Assembly: GCA_944327085.1 (NCBI GenBank)
Contig: CALVGG010000004.1
Span: forward strand, 88,873 to 152,872
Length of the DNA: 64,000 nucleotides
Direction: 5' to 3'
Origin: an uncultured Elusimicrobiales bacterium
GTDB lineage: Bacteria; Elusimicrobiota; Elusimicrobia; Elusimicrobiales; Elusimicrobiaceae
The notes below the pieces were generated by a model, which had not been told where the DNA came from, made no database searches, and worked only from the letters and a program-made list of their open reading frames with translations. Shown piece after piece: positions 26,252 through 34,316 of the stretch. Numbering within the stretch: position 1 is the stretch's first letter; every line of letters starts with the position of its first letter. The position numbers and the translations under genes are program-made.

Positions 26252-27050
26252 TGCTTACAAAAAATCCAGCTTTGGCCCGGCTTTTTTATTTTTAACCAAA
26301 AAACAGCGCCGGGGTTTGGCTGTGTATTATGCGTTTTGCCGTTTGATGGATGACATTGCCGACGAACCCAACGTGCCGGACCCGCAAGGCCAGTTAAATT
26401 TTTGGAAAGAGGAAATCAACCGTGTTTATTACGGCACCCCGGAAACGGAACTGGGCAAAGATTTGGCCTTGTTGGTTAAAACTTTCCGCTTGCCGCAGGA
26501 CCGCTTCCTTTTGCTGATAGAAGGAATGGAGGCCGATTTGCAGGGCCGCCGCTACGCTACGTTTGAAGAGTTGGAATGGTATTTATACCGCGTAGCCGTG
26601 GTGGTGGGGCTGGCTACGCTGGACATTATGAACGTGGACGAAAAAAAATCGGTGCCGCTTTCTTTGGCGTTAGGCTGTGCGGTGCAAACCACCAACATCG
26701 TGCGCGACGTGCACGAAGACGCCCGCGCCGGCCGTGTGTATTTGCCGGAGCAGTTATTGCAGCAATACGGGCTTACTTTTCAAGACGTATTATCAAACAG
26801 TCAACCCCGGCAGCTGGGCAAAGCATTGGCCAAAATGGCGCAGCTTTCACAGGTGTTATACCGCAAAGCCGGGCAGGCTTTAAGCGGTTTGCCGCGCCGG
26901 CCGGCTTTGGTGTGCCGCATTATGGGGTGGGTATATAGGGCAAATCTTGCTAAAATAGAGAAAGCAGGTTTTGTTTTTCAGGATAAAATTAAATTAACCC
27001 GGGCTGAAAAGCTAAAAAACATTGTGTATGCATTATTTAAAAATTTATAA
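26235..27050 (+). CDS. Squalene/phytoene synthase family protein
   Basis: 271 residues from a GTG at 26235, which overlaps the end of the kinase gene. It joins two isoprenoid diphosphates head to head. Both Asp-rich metal motifs are present: LMDDIADE near residue 36 and IVRDVHEDARAGRVYLP near residue 156. Best resembles the HpnC/HpnD group of hopanoid squalene synthesis, but no other hopanoid or carotenoid gene lies in the window, so the product is unknown. The open frame extends upstream to 26106, but family similarity begins only after the GTG. Confidence 0.82.
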   Translation: MQANTNAYKKSSFGPAFLFLTKKQRRGLAVYYAFCRLMDDIADEPNVPDPQGQLNFWKEEINRVYYGTPETELGKDLALLVKTFRLPQDRFLLLIEGMEADLQGRRYATFEELEWYLYRVAVVVGLATLDIMNVDEKKSVPLSLALGCAVQTTNIVRDVHEDARAGRVYLPEQLLQQYGLTFQDVLSNSQPRQLGKALAKMAQLSQVLYRKAGQALSGLPRRPALVCRIMGWVYRANLAKIEKAGFVFQDKIKLTRAEKLKNIVYALFKNL

Positions 27051-28362
27051 AACATCCGTTTTAACGCTTATGTGTGTTTCGGCCGCGGCGGCTTTGTATG
27101 CCGGCGATTGGGACGACTGCATGGAACAAGGCAAAAAACAATTTGCCGCGCGCAATTATTTGGCCGCGCAGGATACTTTTACCCGTTGCATGAAGCTGGA
27201 CCCCAATCAACTGGATGCGGAACTTTCTTTAGCCGGGGTTTTGCTTACGCAGGAAGATTTAAACGGGGCCGAAAAACACTTTCGTGCGGCATTAAACAAA
27301 ATGAAACGCAATTCCCCTTATTTGTCTTATACTTATTCCATGTTGGGGGATATTTCGTTAAAACGGCAAAAATATGATGAAGCGTTAAAGCTGTATAATC
27401 AATCGCTTGTGTATAATGCGGCCAATGTAAATTCGCTGGTGGGGAAGGGCGTTATTATGGAATATCAGGGGGATAAGCTGGGCGCGTCCGACGCGTACCG
27501 CTCCGCCCTGGCGGTGGAGCCTTTAAATTTGGTGGCCCGCAAACGCTTAATTAATTTGGAGCCGTATTATCTAACCGATGCGGAAATGCTGGACGCTTTA
27601 AAACAACGCTATGCCGTTGCCCCGGATAAAAAAGAACTGGACGAAAAAGACCGCGTTCTTTTTAGCCAAATCCACCGGGCCGAACAGCTGCAGGGCGTGG
27701 CCTATTTAAAAAGCAAACACAGCCGCTTGCCGCCCGGGTATGTGGTGGAATTATACCGCGACAGTGAATTTTCGCGCGAAGTGCTTACCCTGGCCGGTTA
27801 CAAAGCCTTGCAAAAACAACTGGGGCAAGACGCCATAGAGGCGTTTCAAAAAGCGGGGGTGCCGGTGCGGGACGTTTTTGAACTGCGCGATATGCGCGGC
27901 AATAAGATTTTTAATCAGGACAGCACCCTTACAGACAGCGGCTTCTATGTCTTTTCCGAAGCATTAAACCGCCGCAAAGCTTTCCTTTTGCCTAACGAAG
28001 TGGTGCCCCCTACCAAAGAACATTTGAAAAAAATAGCCCAGCGCGTGCAGGAACTGCAGCGTGCGGGATATATAGAAATTTCTCTTTCCGATTTAAAAAA
28101 TATTGAAAACCAAACCAAATGCTCGCTGGATACGTTGCGCGGTAAAATGGGTGTTTATGTACTGCCGGTTACCAAAAAACATTTGCGGTATTTTATTTTA
28201 ACCCGCTCTAATGATGATAAAAAAACCGTGCCGTATTATTATTTTATGTCTGCACTGGCCCGCCGCAACCCGCGTGTAAAAGTACCGCAAAATGCATTGG
28301 TGGAAATGTATAAACTATATGATTATTCCGTCTGTTCCGATGACGGCGCGCTTTGGGAATAA
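27028..28362 (+). CDS. Secreted TPR protein
   Basis: 444 residues from the ATG at 27028, inside the end of the isoprenoid synthase gene. The signal segment is YKTSVLTLMCVSAAAALYAG. TPR units run over about residues 25-170: the first is near QFAARNYLAAQDTFTRCMKL, then DLNGAEKHFRAALNK, YDEALKLYNQSL and KLGASDAYRSALAVEP. The C-terminal 250 residues have no recognised domain and contain lysine-rich helices. No ribosome site is visible, so translation is probably coupled to the upstream gene. Confidence 0.72.
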   Translation: MHYLKIYKTSVLTLMCVSAAAALYAGDWDDCMEQGKKQFAARNYLAAQDTFTRCMKLDPNQLDAELSLAGVLLTQEDLNGAEKHFRAALNKMKRNSPYLSYTYSMLGDISLKRQKYDEALKLYNQSLVYNAANVNSLVGKGVIMEYQGDKLGASDAYRSALAVEPLNLVARKRLINLEPYYLTDAEMLDALKQRYAVAPDKKELDEKDRVLFSQIHRAEQLQGVAYLKSKHSRLPPGYVVELYRDSEFSREVLTLAGYKALQKQLGQDAIEAFQKAGVPVRDVFELRDMRGNKIFNQDSTLTDSGFYVFSEALNRRKAFLLPNEVVPPTKEHLKKIAQRVQELQRAGYIEISLSDLKNIENQTKCSLDTLRGKMGVYVLPVTKKHLRYFILTRSNDDKKTVPYYYFMSALARRNPRVKVPQNALVEMYKLYDYSVCSDDGALWE

Positions 28363-28382
28363 ATAAAAAAGCATTATTTTTC

Positions 28383-28419
28383 AAACACCGCCGCATGAAT
28401 AAAACGGCAGTGTTTTTTT
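28383..28419 (+). terminator. Intrinsic terminator of the pantothenate kinase operon
   Basis: AAACACCGCCG pairs with CGGCAGTGTTT with one mismatch, followed by T residues. Confidence 0.8.
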
Positions 28420-28421
28420 GT

Positions 28422-28440
28422 GCAAGATATTTTATCTTGC
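28422..28440. promoter_or_regulatory. Palindrome upstream of the ChaN-like gene
   Basis: GCAAGATA and TATCTTGC are separated by 3 bases, a perfect interrupted palindrome 24 bases before the start codon. It could be an operator or a leader hairpin. The owner is unknown. Confidence 0.4.
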
Positions 28441-28463
28441 TAAGCGGATGGAGAGGATAGAGC

Positions 28464-29543
28464 ATGTTAAAAAAATGGTGTATAAGTGTTTTACTGGGGG
28501 TTTTGTGTGCGGCGCCCGTTTGCGCTCAGCATTGGCGTTTGGCGGCGCAAAAAGCACAGCAGGCGGCGCAGCGCGCGTCCCGCGCGCTGGGGGAAGAAGG
28601 CGCTTATAAAAAAGCTTTGCAAGAGGCTTCCCGTTTGGACGCGGTGGAGAAAGCCTTTGCGCGCGGCCGACACGAATGGTTTTATAAATATTTCCGCTCC
28701 AAGGCGGAATGGCCGCGTGAAAAATCGGCCGCGTATGCGCTTTCTAACGGTTGGGCCATTAAGTCCAACCAAATGGGCATTTCTCAGCGCATTTGGTGGG
28801 AACGCCGTGCCCGGGAATTGGAAGCCCGCCAACAGGAAGTTTTATCTGGCCTGCGTATGCTGGAACTGGGCACGGCAGAGGATTGGGTGTCTTTCATCCC
28901 CGCGGATTGCAAATTAATTTTTTTGGGGGAATACCACGGTAAAAACATCCGCCACCGCGTGGCGGATTTACTGGCCGAATACCGCCGCCAACACCCGCAT
29001 ACGCAAATGATTTTACTTACGGAGTTTTTGCCCGATTCTTACCCCGATTTTCGGCAGGCGCCCGGCCAGCCGCATTGGTATTTAAGGTATTTTCAGGAAT
29101 TTTTGGAATCACAAAATATTCAGTTTTCCGGCCTGGAAGAAATAGATTTTTTGACGGATCATACTTTTGTTCCTGCGGCGGGCCCGGCAGGCAACAGCCT
29201 GGCCGGGGTAAACGCCCGCAACGCACATTGGGTGCAGCGCATTAAAGACTGGCAGGCCAAATATCCCGATGCCGTATTTTTTGTGTATGCCGGGGGCGGG
29301 CATGTGGGGTATGAATATCCTGCGTCTGTTTCTCTGTCGTTTAAAAATGCTTTTGTGTTTTCTTTTATTCCGCTGCCGCCCCGCCACGCGCCGGAGCTGT
29401 TTTATGCGGATGAAATTTTCCACTCCTTTACTCGCGGGCGGTTCTTCCGCCAGGGGGTGATTGTGTGGAAATCCAAACATTTGGCCCGCCTGGCCGGGTT
29501 TGACGTGCAAATTTTGCTTCGGCCCGAACATTTGGAGCGTTGA
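28464..29543 (+). CDS. Secreted ChaN-like (Tiki superfamily) protein
   Basis: 359 residues with a signal peptide MLKKWCISVLLGVLCAAPVCA. After a basic helical region it shows IFLGEYHGKNIRHRVADLL near residue 155 and a matching FVYAGGGHVGYEYP near residue 275; this pair of glycine-histidine motifs is typical of the ChaN/EreA/TraB-like (Tiki) fold, which includes haem-binding lipoproteins and metalloproteases. Exact function is not assignable. AGAGGATAGAGC precedes the ATG. A truncated copy of its C-terminus lies directly downstream. Confidence 0.6.
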   Translation: MLKKWCISVLLGVLCAAPVCAQHWRLAAQKAQQAAQRASRALGEEGAYKKALQEASRLDAVEKAFARGRHEWFYKYFRSKAEWPREKSAAYALSNGWAIKSNQMGISQRIWWERRARELEARQQEVLSGLRMLELGTAEDWVSFIPADCKLIFLGEYHGKNIRHRVADLLAEYRRQHPHTQMILLTEFLPDSYPDFRQAPGQPHWYLRYFQEFLESQNIQFSGLEEIDFLTDHTFVPAAGPAGNSLAGVNARNAHWVQRIKDWQAKYPDAVFFVYAGGGHVGYEYPASVSLSFKNAFVFSFIPLPPRHAPELFYADEIFHSFTRGRFFRQGVIVWKSKHLARLAGFDVQILLRPEHLER

Positions 29544-29571
29544 AATTTATGGGGCAGTCATCCTTTGCCAA

Positions 29572-29754
29572 ATGGTATTTATTTCTTTTTTGGCAGCAGG
29601 GTATAAACAGGAAGTAGCCCGGCAGGAAATCTTTCACGCCTTTATGGACTGGCGTTTTTATAAACCCGGGTTATTATTATGGAAAAACCGCCGGGAGGGA
29701 CGTTTTGCCGGGTTTGATATGCAAATTATTTTAAAACACAAACACAGCTTTTAA
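29572..29754 (+). pseudogene. Truncated copy of the ChaN-like C-terminus
   Basis: About 60 codons homologous to the last 60 codons of the preceding gene: EIFHAF, WRFYKPGLLLWKN and RFAGFDMQIIL here against EIFHSF, GRFFRQGVIVWKS and RLAGFDVQILL there. The N-terminal 300 codons are missing, and no promoter or ribosome site is seen. It looks like the remains of a tandem duplication. Only divergence, not base-level identity, remains, so the duplication is not recent. Confidence 0.65.
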
Positions 29755-29756
29755 AC

Positions 29757-29786
29757 AAAACCCCCGGGTCATAACCCGGGGGTTTT
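29757..29786. terminator. Bidirectional terminator
   Basis: AAAACCCCCGGG pairs with CCCGGGGGTTTT around a 6-base loop (29769-29774); it separates the ChaN-like genes from ligA. Confidence 0.9.
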
Positions 29787-29811
29787 ATAAACAGGTTTTT
29801 TGCCGGTTAAA

Positions 29812-31803
29812 TTATTTTTTTGCGGCGGATATCATATCCAAAAACTCCTGTTCCGTAAGCACGGTAACGCCCAGCTCCTGCGCTTTTTTTAATTTGCTGC
29901 CGGCTTCGGCCCCGGCCACCACATAGGCTGTTTTTTTGGATACGCTGCCGCTGGTTTTGCCGCCGTATTCTTTGGCTTTCAGTTCGGCCTGGGTGCGGGT
30001 CATGGTGGTCAGTTCCCCGGTAAACACCAGGGTTTTGCCTTCAAAAATATTGGCGGAAAGCTGTTTGGCGGGCTGGGTTAAATTCAGCCCCGCCTGGCGC
30101 AGCTCTTCCAGCTGTTGGCGGACTTTGGGGTCCCGCATAAAATCGTACACGCTTTTGGATACGGCCACGCCTACTTCCGGTATGGCTTGCAGCTCTTCCA
30201 AAGAAGCATTCATTAAAGCATCCAGCGTGCGGAAGCGGTCCGCCAGCAGTTCGGCCGTTTTGGCCCCCACAAAAGCAATCCCCACCGCAAACAGCAGGCG
30301 CGCCAGCGTGCGGTGTTTGCTGGCTTCTATGGCGTCTAACAGGTTTTGCGCTTTTTTGTCTTTGAAGTTTTCCAAGTTTAGCAAGTGCAAAAAAGTCAGG
30401 CGGTAAATGTCGGTAAAATTGGTGATGTATTTGTTGGCCAGCAGTTGGTCCACCACGTTTTCGCCCAGGCCTTCTATATCCATGGCGCCGCGGGAGGCAA
30501 AATGCAAAATGCGCGCACGTATTTGGGCCGGGCAGGCGGGGTTGATGCAATAGTAGCCCACTTCGCTTTCTTCTTTATACACGCGCCCGCCGCAGGAAGG
30601 ACATTGAACGGGGGGAAGCACTTCTTGCGTGCCCAAAGATTGCGCCACTTTTACCACTTTAGGGATTACTTCTCCCGCGCGTTCTATAATTACGCTGTCC
30701 CCCACGCGCACGCCCAGGCGTTTTACTTCATCAAAATTATGCAAAGTGGCATTGGATATAATTACCCCCGCGCAGGGCACGGGTTCCAGCTCGGCCACCG
30801 GGGTGATAATGCCGCTTCTTCCGACGGAAAAGATAATATTGTTTACTTTGGTGGTGGCTTGTTCGGCCGGGTATTTAAAGGCAATGGCCCAGCGCGGGCT
30901 TTTGGCTGTATTGCCCAGCACGCGTTGCCATTCAAACAAATCTACCTTTACCACCAGCCCGTCCACATCAAAAGGGAGGTTGTGCCGGGCACTGTCAAAT
31001 TGATTATAAAAAGCGATGACTTCTTCCAAGTTTGTTGTTTCCAGCCGCACGGGGCTGACCGCAAACCCCCATTGGCGGCATAATTGGATAAAGCCGCTGA
31101 AGCTGTCCGCCCCAATATCCCCCGCGCCAAAAGAGTGGGCAAAAAATTTAAGCGGCCGCTGCGCGGTAATGGAAGAGTCCTTCTGGCGCAGGGATCCCGC
31201 CGCCGCGTTGCGGGTATTGGCAAAAATATTTTCCCCCAGCAGGCGTTGTTTGTCGTTAAGGGCTTGGAGGTCTTTCTTTTCCAGGTATACTTCCCCGCGT
31301 ATTTCCAGCGGGGAGGGTGCCTGGGGCAGGGTATGGGGAATATCCTGCACGGTAAGCACGTTGGGGGTGATGTCCTCTCCGGTTTTTCCGTCTCCGCGGC
31401 TGGCGGCGGTAATCAGTTTGCCGTCCTGATAGGTTAGCGAGCAGGATATGCCGTCAATTTTGGCTTCCACCACCATTTTAAAATCACTGCGCCCCAGCAG
31501 TTTGGCGGCGCGGGCGTACCAATCGCGTATGTCCTGCGCCGAGTAGGAATTATCCAAAGACATCATCGGCACGGCGTGCACCACCGGGCTGAACAAATTG
31601 CTGGCTTGGCCGCCTATGCGTTGGGTGGGGGAGTTTTTGGTGCGAAACTGCGGGTATTTATCTTCTAAATCTTTTAATTGTTTATAAAGCTCGTCGTATT
31701 GCGTGTCGGACAGGATAGGATTGTCCAAATTATAATAAAGGTTATTGTGGTAATTGATCAGCTTTTTAAGCCGCTCAATTTCTTCTTTGGGGTTTGGTTC
31801 CAT
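29812..31803 (-). CDS. ligA: NAD-dependent DNA ligase
   Basis: 663 residues, the standard LigA length. It seals nicks in replication and repair. The adenylation lysine is in VEAKIDGISCSL near residue 118. A four-cysteine zinc finger is at about residues 405-430 (CPSCGGRVYKEE and YYCINPACPAQ), followed by helix-hairpin-helix repeats and a C-terminal BRCT domain (FEGKTLVFTGELTTMTRTQA). It starts 6 bases after nusB and is co-transcribed with it. Confidence 0.97.
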   Translation of the reverse strand: MEPNPKEEIERLKKLINYHNNLYYNLDNPILSDTQYDELYKQLKDLEDKYPQFRTKNSPTQRIGGQASNLFSPVVHAVPMMSLDNSYSAQDIRDWYARAAKLLGRSDFKMVVEAKIDGISCSLTYQDGKLITAASRGDGKTGEDITPNVLTVQDIPHTLPQAPSPLEIRGEVYLEKKDLQALNDKQRLLGENIFANTRNAAAGSLRQKDSSITAQRPLKFFAHSFGAGDIGADSFSGFIQLCRQWGFAVSPVRLETTNLEEVIAFYNQFDSARHNLPFDVDGLVVKVDLFEWQRVLGNTAKSPRWAIAFKYPAEQATTKVNNIIFSVGRSGIITPVAELEPVPCAGVIISNATLHNFDEVKRLGVRVGDSVIIERAGEVIPKVVKVAQSLGTQEVLPPVQCPSCGGRVYKEESEVGYYCINPACPAQIRARILHFASRGAMDIEGLGENVVDQLLANKYITNFTDIYRLTFLHLLNLENFKDKKAQNLLDAIEASKHRTLARLLFAVGIAFVGAKTAELLADRFRTLDALMNASLEELQAIPEVGVAVSKSVYDFMRDPKVRQQLEELRQAGLNLTQPAKQLSANIFEGKTLVFTGELTTMTRTQAELKAKEYGGKTSGSVSKKTAYVVAGAEAGSKLKKAQELGVTVLTEQEFLDMISAAKK

Positions 31804-31809
31804 AGCGGT

Positions 31810-32220
31810 TTATTTGCGTTCTTTTTTTAATTGGTCTAAAAGGCCGTTAATAAATTTGCTGGAGTTTTCGGTAGAATATTTTTTGGCCAGTTCTATGGCT
31901 TCATCTATAATGGCGGGGATGGGGGTCTTTTCCGGGCTGAAGACCATTTCGTAAGTAGCCATGCGCAGGATGGAACGGTCCACCGCGGACATGCGGGCCA
32001 CCGTCCAATTTTTAGCATAGGCAGAAACAAGCTTATCAATTTGCGGCAAATGCTGCAGGGTGCCTTTTACAAGATCTTCACAGAAGGGGTAGCAGTCCGC
32101 CAGTTCTTTGCGGTAGTCTTGTGCATAGTCCAAAACGTCATCAATATCCATATCTTTCAAGCTGTCCGCATAATAAAGAGATTGTAAAGCGCTTTCCCGG
32201 GCCATTCTTCTGTTGCTCAT
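31810..32220 (-). CDS. nusB: Transcription antitermination factor NusB
   Basis: 136 residues, all helical. It binds boxA RNA with NusE and supports rRNA antitermination. Family features are MARESALQSLYYADSL at the N-terminus and VDRSILRMATYEM with IPAIIDEAIELAKKYSTENSSKFINGLLD (family core) at the C-terminus; the last string is split here only by position (about residues 95-127). GAAGGTGA lies before the ATG, with a TATAAT further upstream. Confidence 0.95.
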   Translation of the reverse strand: MSNRRMARESALQSLYYADSLKDMDIDDVLDYAQDYRKELADCYPFCEDLVKGTLQHLPQIDKLVSAYAKNWTVARMSAVDRSILRMATYEMVFSPEKTPIPAIIDEAIELAKKYSTENSSKFINGLLDQLKKERK

Positions 32221-32319
32221 AGCAGTTCACCTTCAAAATTATAAATGATCTTGCATAAATTTTAGCAAATTTAAGACGTCCGCGTCTTGCCGAAAAGCGT
32301 ATAGCGCCCCGCCTATTTT

Positions 32320-32328
32320 TGCTACAAT
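32320..32328 (+). promoter_or_regulatory. Extended -10 promoter, leaderless start of the small lipoprotein
   Basis: TGCTACAAT ends 6 bases before the ATG at 32335; no ribosome site is present. Confidence 0.62.
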
Positions 32329-32334
32329 GCTTTT

Positions 32335-32754
32335 ATGAAGAAATTATTATTTTTACTGGCAGCTTGCGTTGCATTGGGCGCCTGCTGCCGGGCGGGTTTG
32401 CAAAAAACCGGTTCGGACCGGGACGCCTACGGCTGTATAGCCTCGGCCGGATATACCTGGAGCCAGGTAGCCGGCGATTGCCTGCGCCTGTGGGAAGCCG
32501 GCGTGCGCCTGCAAAACGTGCAGGAACCAGATGCCACCGCAGCGGCGTATGCGGTCATTTCGGCTGACGGCTCACAGGTGGAACTGTTTATGCCCCAGCA
32601 GGAACCGGTGGTTATGCAGCGCTCCTTCACTCCCGATGGCCCCGTTTGGAAAAAGGGTGCTTTTCGGTTGGAACGCATGCCGGACGGCTGGTTTTTGTAT
32701 CAGGGAAATAACCTGATTTATCAGGCGGGCAACCCGCCGGACTCCTCTCGTTGA
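32335..32754 (+). CDS. Small lipoprotein of unknown function
   Basis: 139 residues. The signal MKKLLFLLAACVALGAC ends in a lipobox cysteine. A short conserved-looking unit YGCIASAGYTWSQVAGDCLR (about residues 32-51) resembles the cysteine-paired SAGY-x-W motif seen in small Gram-negative lipoproteins. The rest is beta-rich (ELFMPQQEPVVMQRSF, KKGAFRLERMPDGW). I cannot name a family. Its stop codon overlaps the -35 box of the infC promoter. Confidence 0.6.
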   Translation: MKKLLFLLAACVALGACCRAGLQKTGSDRDAYGCIASAGYTWSQVAGDCLRLWEAGVRLQNVQEPDATAAAYAVISADGSQVELFMPQQEPVVMQRSFTPDGPVWKKGAFRLERMPDGWFLYQGNNLIYQAGNPPDSSR

Positions 32755-32780
32755 CAGGGGGGAAAGGAAGTTTATATAAT
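32751..32780 (+). promoter_or_regulatory. Consensus sigma-70-type promoter of the infC operon
   Basis: TTGACA (32751-32756), 18-base spacer, TATAAT (32775-32780). One of the two best matches to the classical consensus in the window; the other is upstream of hrcA. Confidence 0.8.
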
Positions 32781-32785
32781 AAAAG

Positions 32786-32814
32786 TGTCCCCTGGTATAG
32801 GGGGGACATTTTTT
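32786..32814 (+). terminator. Attenuator-like terminator in the infC leader
   Basis: TGTCCCC (32786-32792) pairs with GGGGACA (32802-32808) around a 9-base loop, followed by six T residues. It starts at the predicted transcription start of the infC promoter, so it would stop most infC transcripts unless relieved. It also ends the preceding lipoprotein transcript. Confidence 0.7.
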
Positions 32815-32835
32815 GTGCACATAAAAGATAATTAA

Positions 32836-33381
32836 ATGGCCAGATACGATATAAAAAGAGAATTTAAGAAAGATTTATACAGAAGAAACCAAAACATCCG
32901 CGTGCCGGAAGTGAGACTGATTAATTCCGACGGCACCATGATTGGTATTAAGCCGGTGGCCGAAGCCATCGCCCTGGCAAAAGAGCAAGAGCTTGACTTG
33001 GTGGAAATTTCACCCAACGCCGAGCCTCCTGTTTGTAAGATACTGGATTACAACAAGTATGTTTATGAACAAGGGAAGAAATCCAAAGACGCCAAAAAGA
33101 AGCAGGCAAAAGTAACGCTGAAAGAACTGCGTATTAAGTCTCGCATTGCGGCGCATGATTTGGATGTCAAACTTAGACAAATAGAAGAGTTCCTGCGCAA
33201 GAAAGACATGGTACGCCTGACGGTTGTTTTCCACGGGCGTGAAAACCAACATAAAGATTTGGGCATGCAGCTGTTAAACGATGCGGCCAAACGCTTGGAA
33301 CCTTTGGGTAATGTGGATGGCGGGCTTCAGTCTCAGGGAAACCGCATGTCTATGACTTTTGTCCCGAAAAGCGAAAAATAG
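32836..33381 (+). CDS. infC: Translation initiation factor IF-3
   Basis: 181 residues. It binds the 30S subunit and proofreads start codon pairing. The N-domain signature VRLINSDGTMIGIKPVAEAI is near residue 21; the linker VYEQGKKSKDAKKKQ and C-domain KELRIKSRIAAHDLDVKLRQ follow. It lacks a clear Shine-Dalgarno site, which is a common trait of infC. It leads the infC-rpmI-rplT operon, with an attenuator-like leader upstream and a structured spacer after it. Confidence 0.97.
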   Translation: MARYDIKREFKKDLYRRNQNIRVPEVRLINSDGTMIGIKPVAEAIALAKEQELDLVEISPNAEPPVCKILDYNKYVYEQGKKSKDAKKKQAKVTLKELRIKSRIAAHDLDVKLRQIEEFLRKKDMVRLTVVFHGRENQHKDLGMQLLNDAAKRLEPLGNVDGGLQSQGNRMSMTFVPKSEK

Positions 33382-33388
33382 ATTTTCA

Positions 33389-33458
33389 GGTTCTTTTGGA
33401 GTAGTATTACGTGCGGGGCGTGTCGGCTCCTGACGTAAGCCGTAAGTCAAAAAGAACC
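33389..33458 (+). promoter_or_regulatory. Structured leader between infC and rpmI
   Basis: GGTTCTTTTG (33389-33398) pairs with CAAAAAGAACC (33448-33458) with one bulge. Inside, TTACGT (33407-33412) pairs with ACGTAA (33433-33438). The element lies just before the rpmI ribosome site. Such spacers often bind ribosomal protein L20 for feedback control of rpmI-rplT; that binding is an inference here. Confidence 0.6.
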
Positions 33459-33480
33459 ATTTAAAACGAGAGGTAATACA

Positions 33481-33687
33481 ATGCCAAAACTCAAAAACCA
33501 CAGCGGCGCGAAAAAAAGATTTCGCATTACCGCCACGGGTAAATATCAACATCGCAAAGCCGGCAGAAAACACTTGCTTACGCCTGTTTCTGCCTCCAGA
33601 AAGCATGATATGAGAGCGACCGGTGTCATTACGCCCGAGTCCGCCAAAGGGAAGACCTTGCAAAAGTATCTCCCCGTTGCCAAATAA
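33481..33687 (+). CDS. rpmI: 50S ribosomal protein L35
   Basis: 68 residues, highly basic. [20 protein letters not shown] is the standard L35 N-terminus, with [18 protein letters not shown] following. GAGAGG precedes the ATG, and rplT follows after 11 bases. Confidence 0.97.
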   Translation: MPKLKNHSGAKKRFRITATGKYQHRKAGRKHLLTPVSASRKHDMRATGVITPESAKGKTLQKYLPVAK

Positions 33688-33698
33688 GAGGTTAGAAA

Positions 33699-34052
33699 AT
33701 GAGAATTAAATTCAGCGTCGCAAGACATGCCAGAAAGAAAAAAGTTTTGAAACGCGCCAGCGGTTATTACGGGGATAAATCCCGCCGCTTACGCATGGCC
33801 ACCCAACAGCTGGACAAATCTTATGTTCATGCTTATGTGGACCGCAAGGACAAAAAACACACCTACCGCCAGATGTGGATCACCCGCATCAACGCGGCCG
33901 TGCGTGAAGAAGGTCTTTCCTATTCCAAATTCATCTGCGGCTTAACCAAAGCCAATATTACGCTTAACCGCAAGATGTTATCTGAAATGGCGATTAAAGA
34001 CCCCGTGTCCTTCAAAAAATTGGTTGACGTGGTGAAAGCCGCCGCCAACTAA
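33699..34052 (+). CDS. rplT: 50S ribosomal protein L20
   Basis: 117 residues, an assembly protein of the large subunit and translational repressor of its own operon in other bacteria. Signature pieces are VARHARKKKVLKRASGYYGD, YVDRKDKKHTYRQMWITRIN and LNRKMLSEMAIKDP. AAGAGG precedes the ATG. It is followed by a strong terminator. Confidence 0.97.
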   Translation: MRIKFSVARHARKKKVLKRASGYYGDKSRRLRMATQQLDKSYVHAYVDRKDKKHTYRQMWITRINAAVREEGLSYSKFICGLTKANITLNRKMLSEMAIKDPVSFKKLVDVVKAAAN

Positions 34053-34070
34053 GTTTCTTTTTAAGGCTAA

Positions 34071-34098
34071 AACCCCCGCTTAACGGCGGGGGTTTTTT
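34071..34098 (+). terminator. Intrinsic terminator of the infC operon
   Basis: AACCCCCGC (34071-34079) pairs with GCGGGGGTT (34086-34094) and six T residues follow. Confidence 0.92.
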
Positions 34099-34316
34099 AT
34101 TGTGTGTTAGCCCCGGCTGCGCCTTTAAAAGGGCTGTGGTAAACTTGCTTTGCGGCAAGTGCCCAGTTATACGCTAAAGGTTCCCCTGGGCTTTTGCTTT
34201 TTAAGGCACAGAAAAAATATCAACCTAGTTGGGTTTTGAGGGCGTACATGATGAGATGCGGCTAACCCCCCCGGCGGGTATATTTTTGCCGCATGCCCGC
34301 GGGCGGGTATGGCATA
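34099..34316. other. Gene-free gap with hairpins
   Basis: No coding region seen. Stems include CTTGC/GGCAAG near 34145, GCCCAG with CTGGGC followed by TTTTGCTTTTT (about 34162-34201), and ATGCGGC with GCCGCAT (about 34255-34296). The stacked stems could mark a small RNA or only the 3' ends of flanking transcripts. Confidence 0.35.

Noticed and set aside
29461..29571. Upstream part of the frame ending at 29754
   Set aside because: Overlaps the C-terminus of the ChaN-like gene in another frame; homology to that protein begins only at about 29572.
30385..31083. 232-codon open frame opposite ligA
   Set aside because: Antisense shadow; the minus-strand frame is a complete LigA with all motifs.
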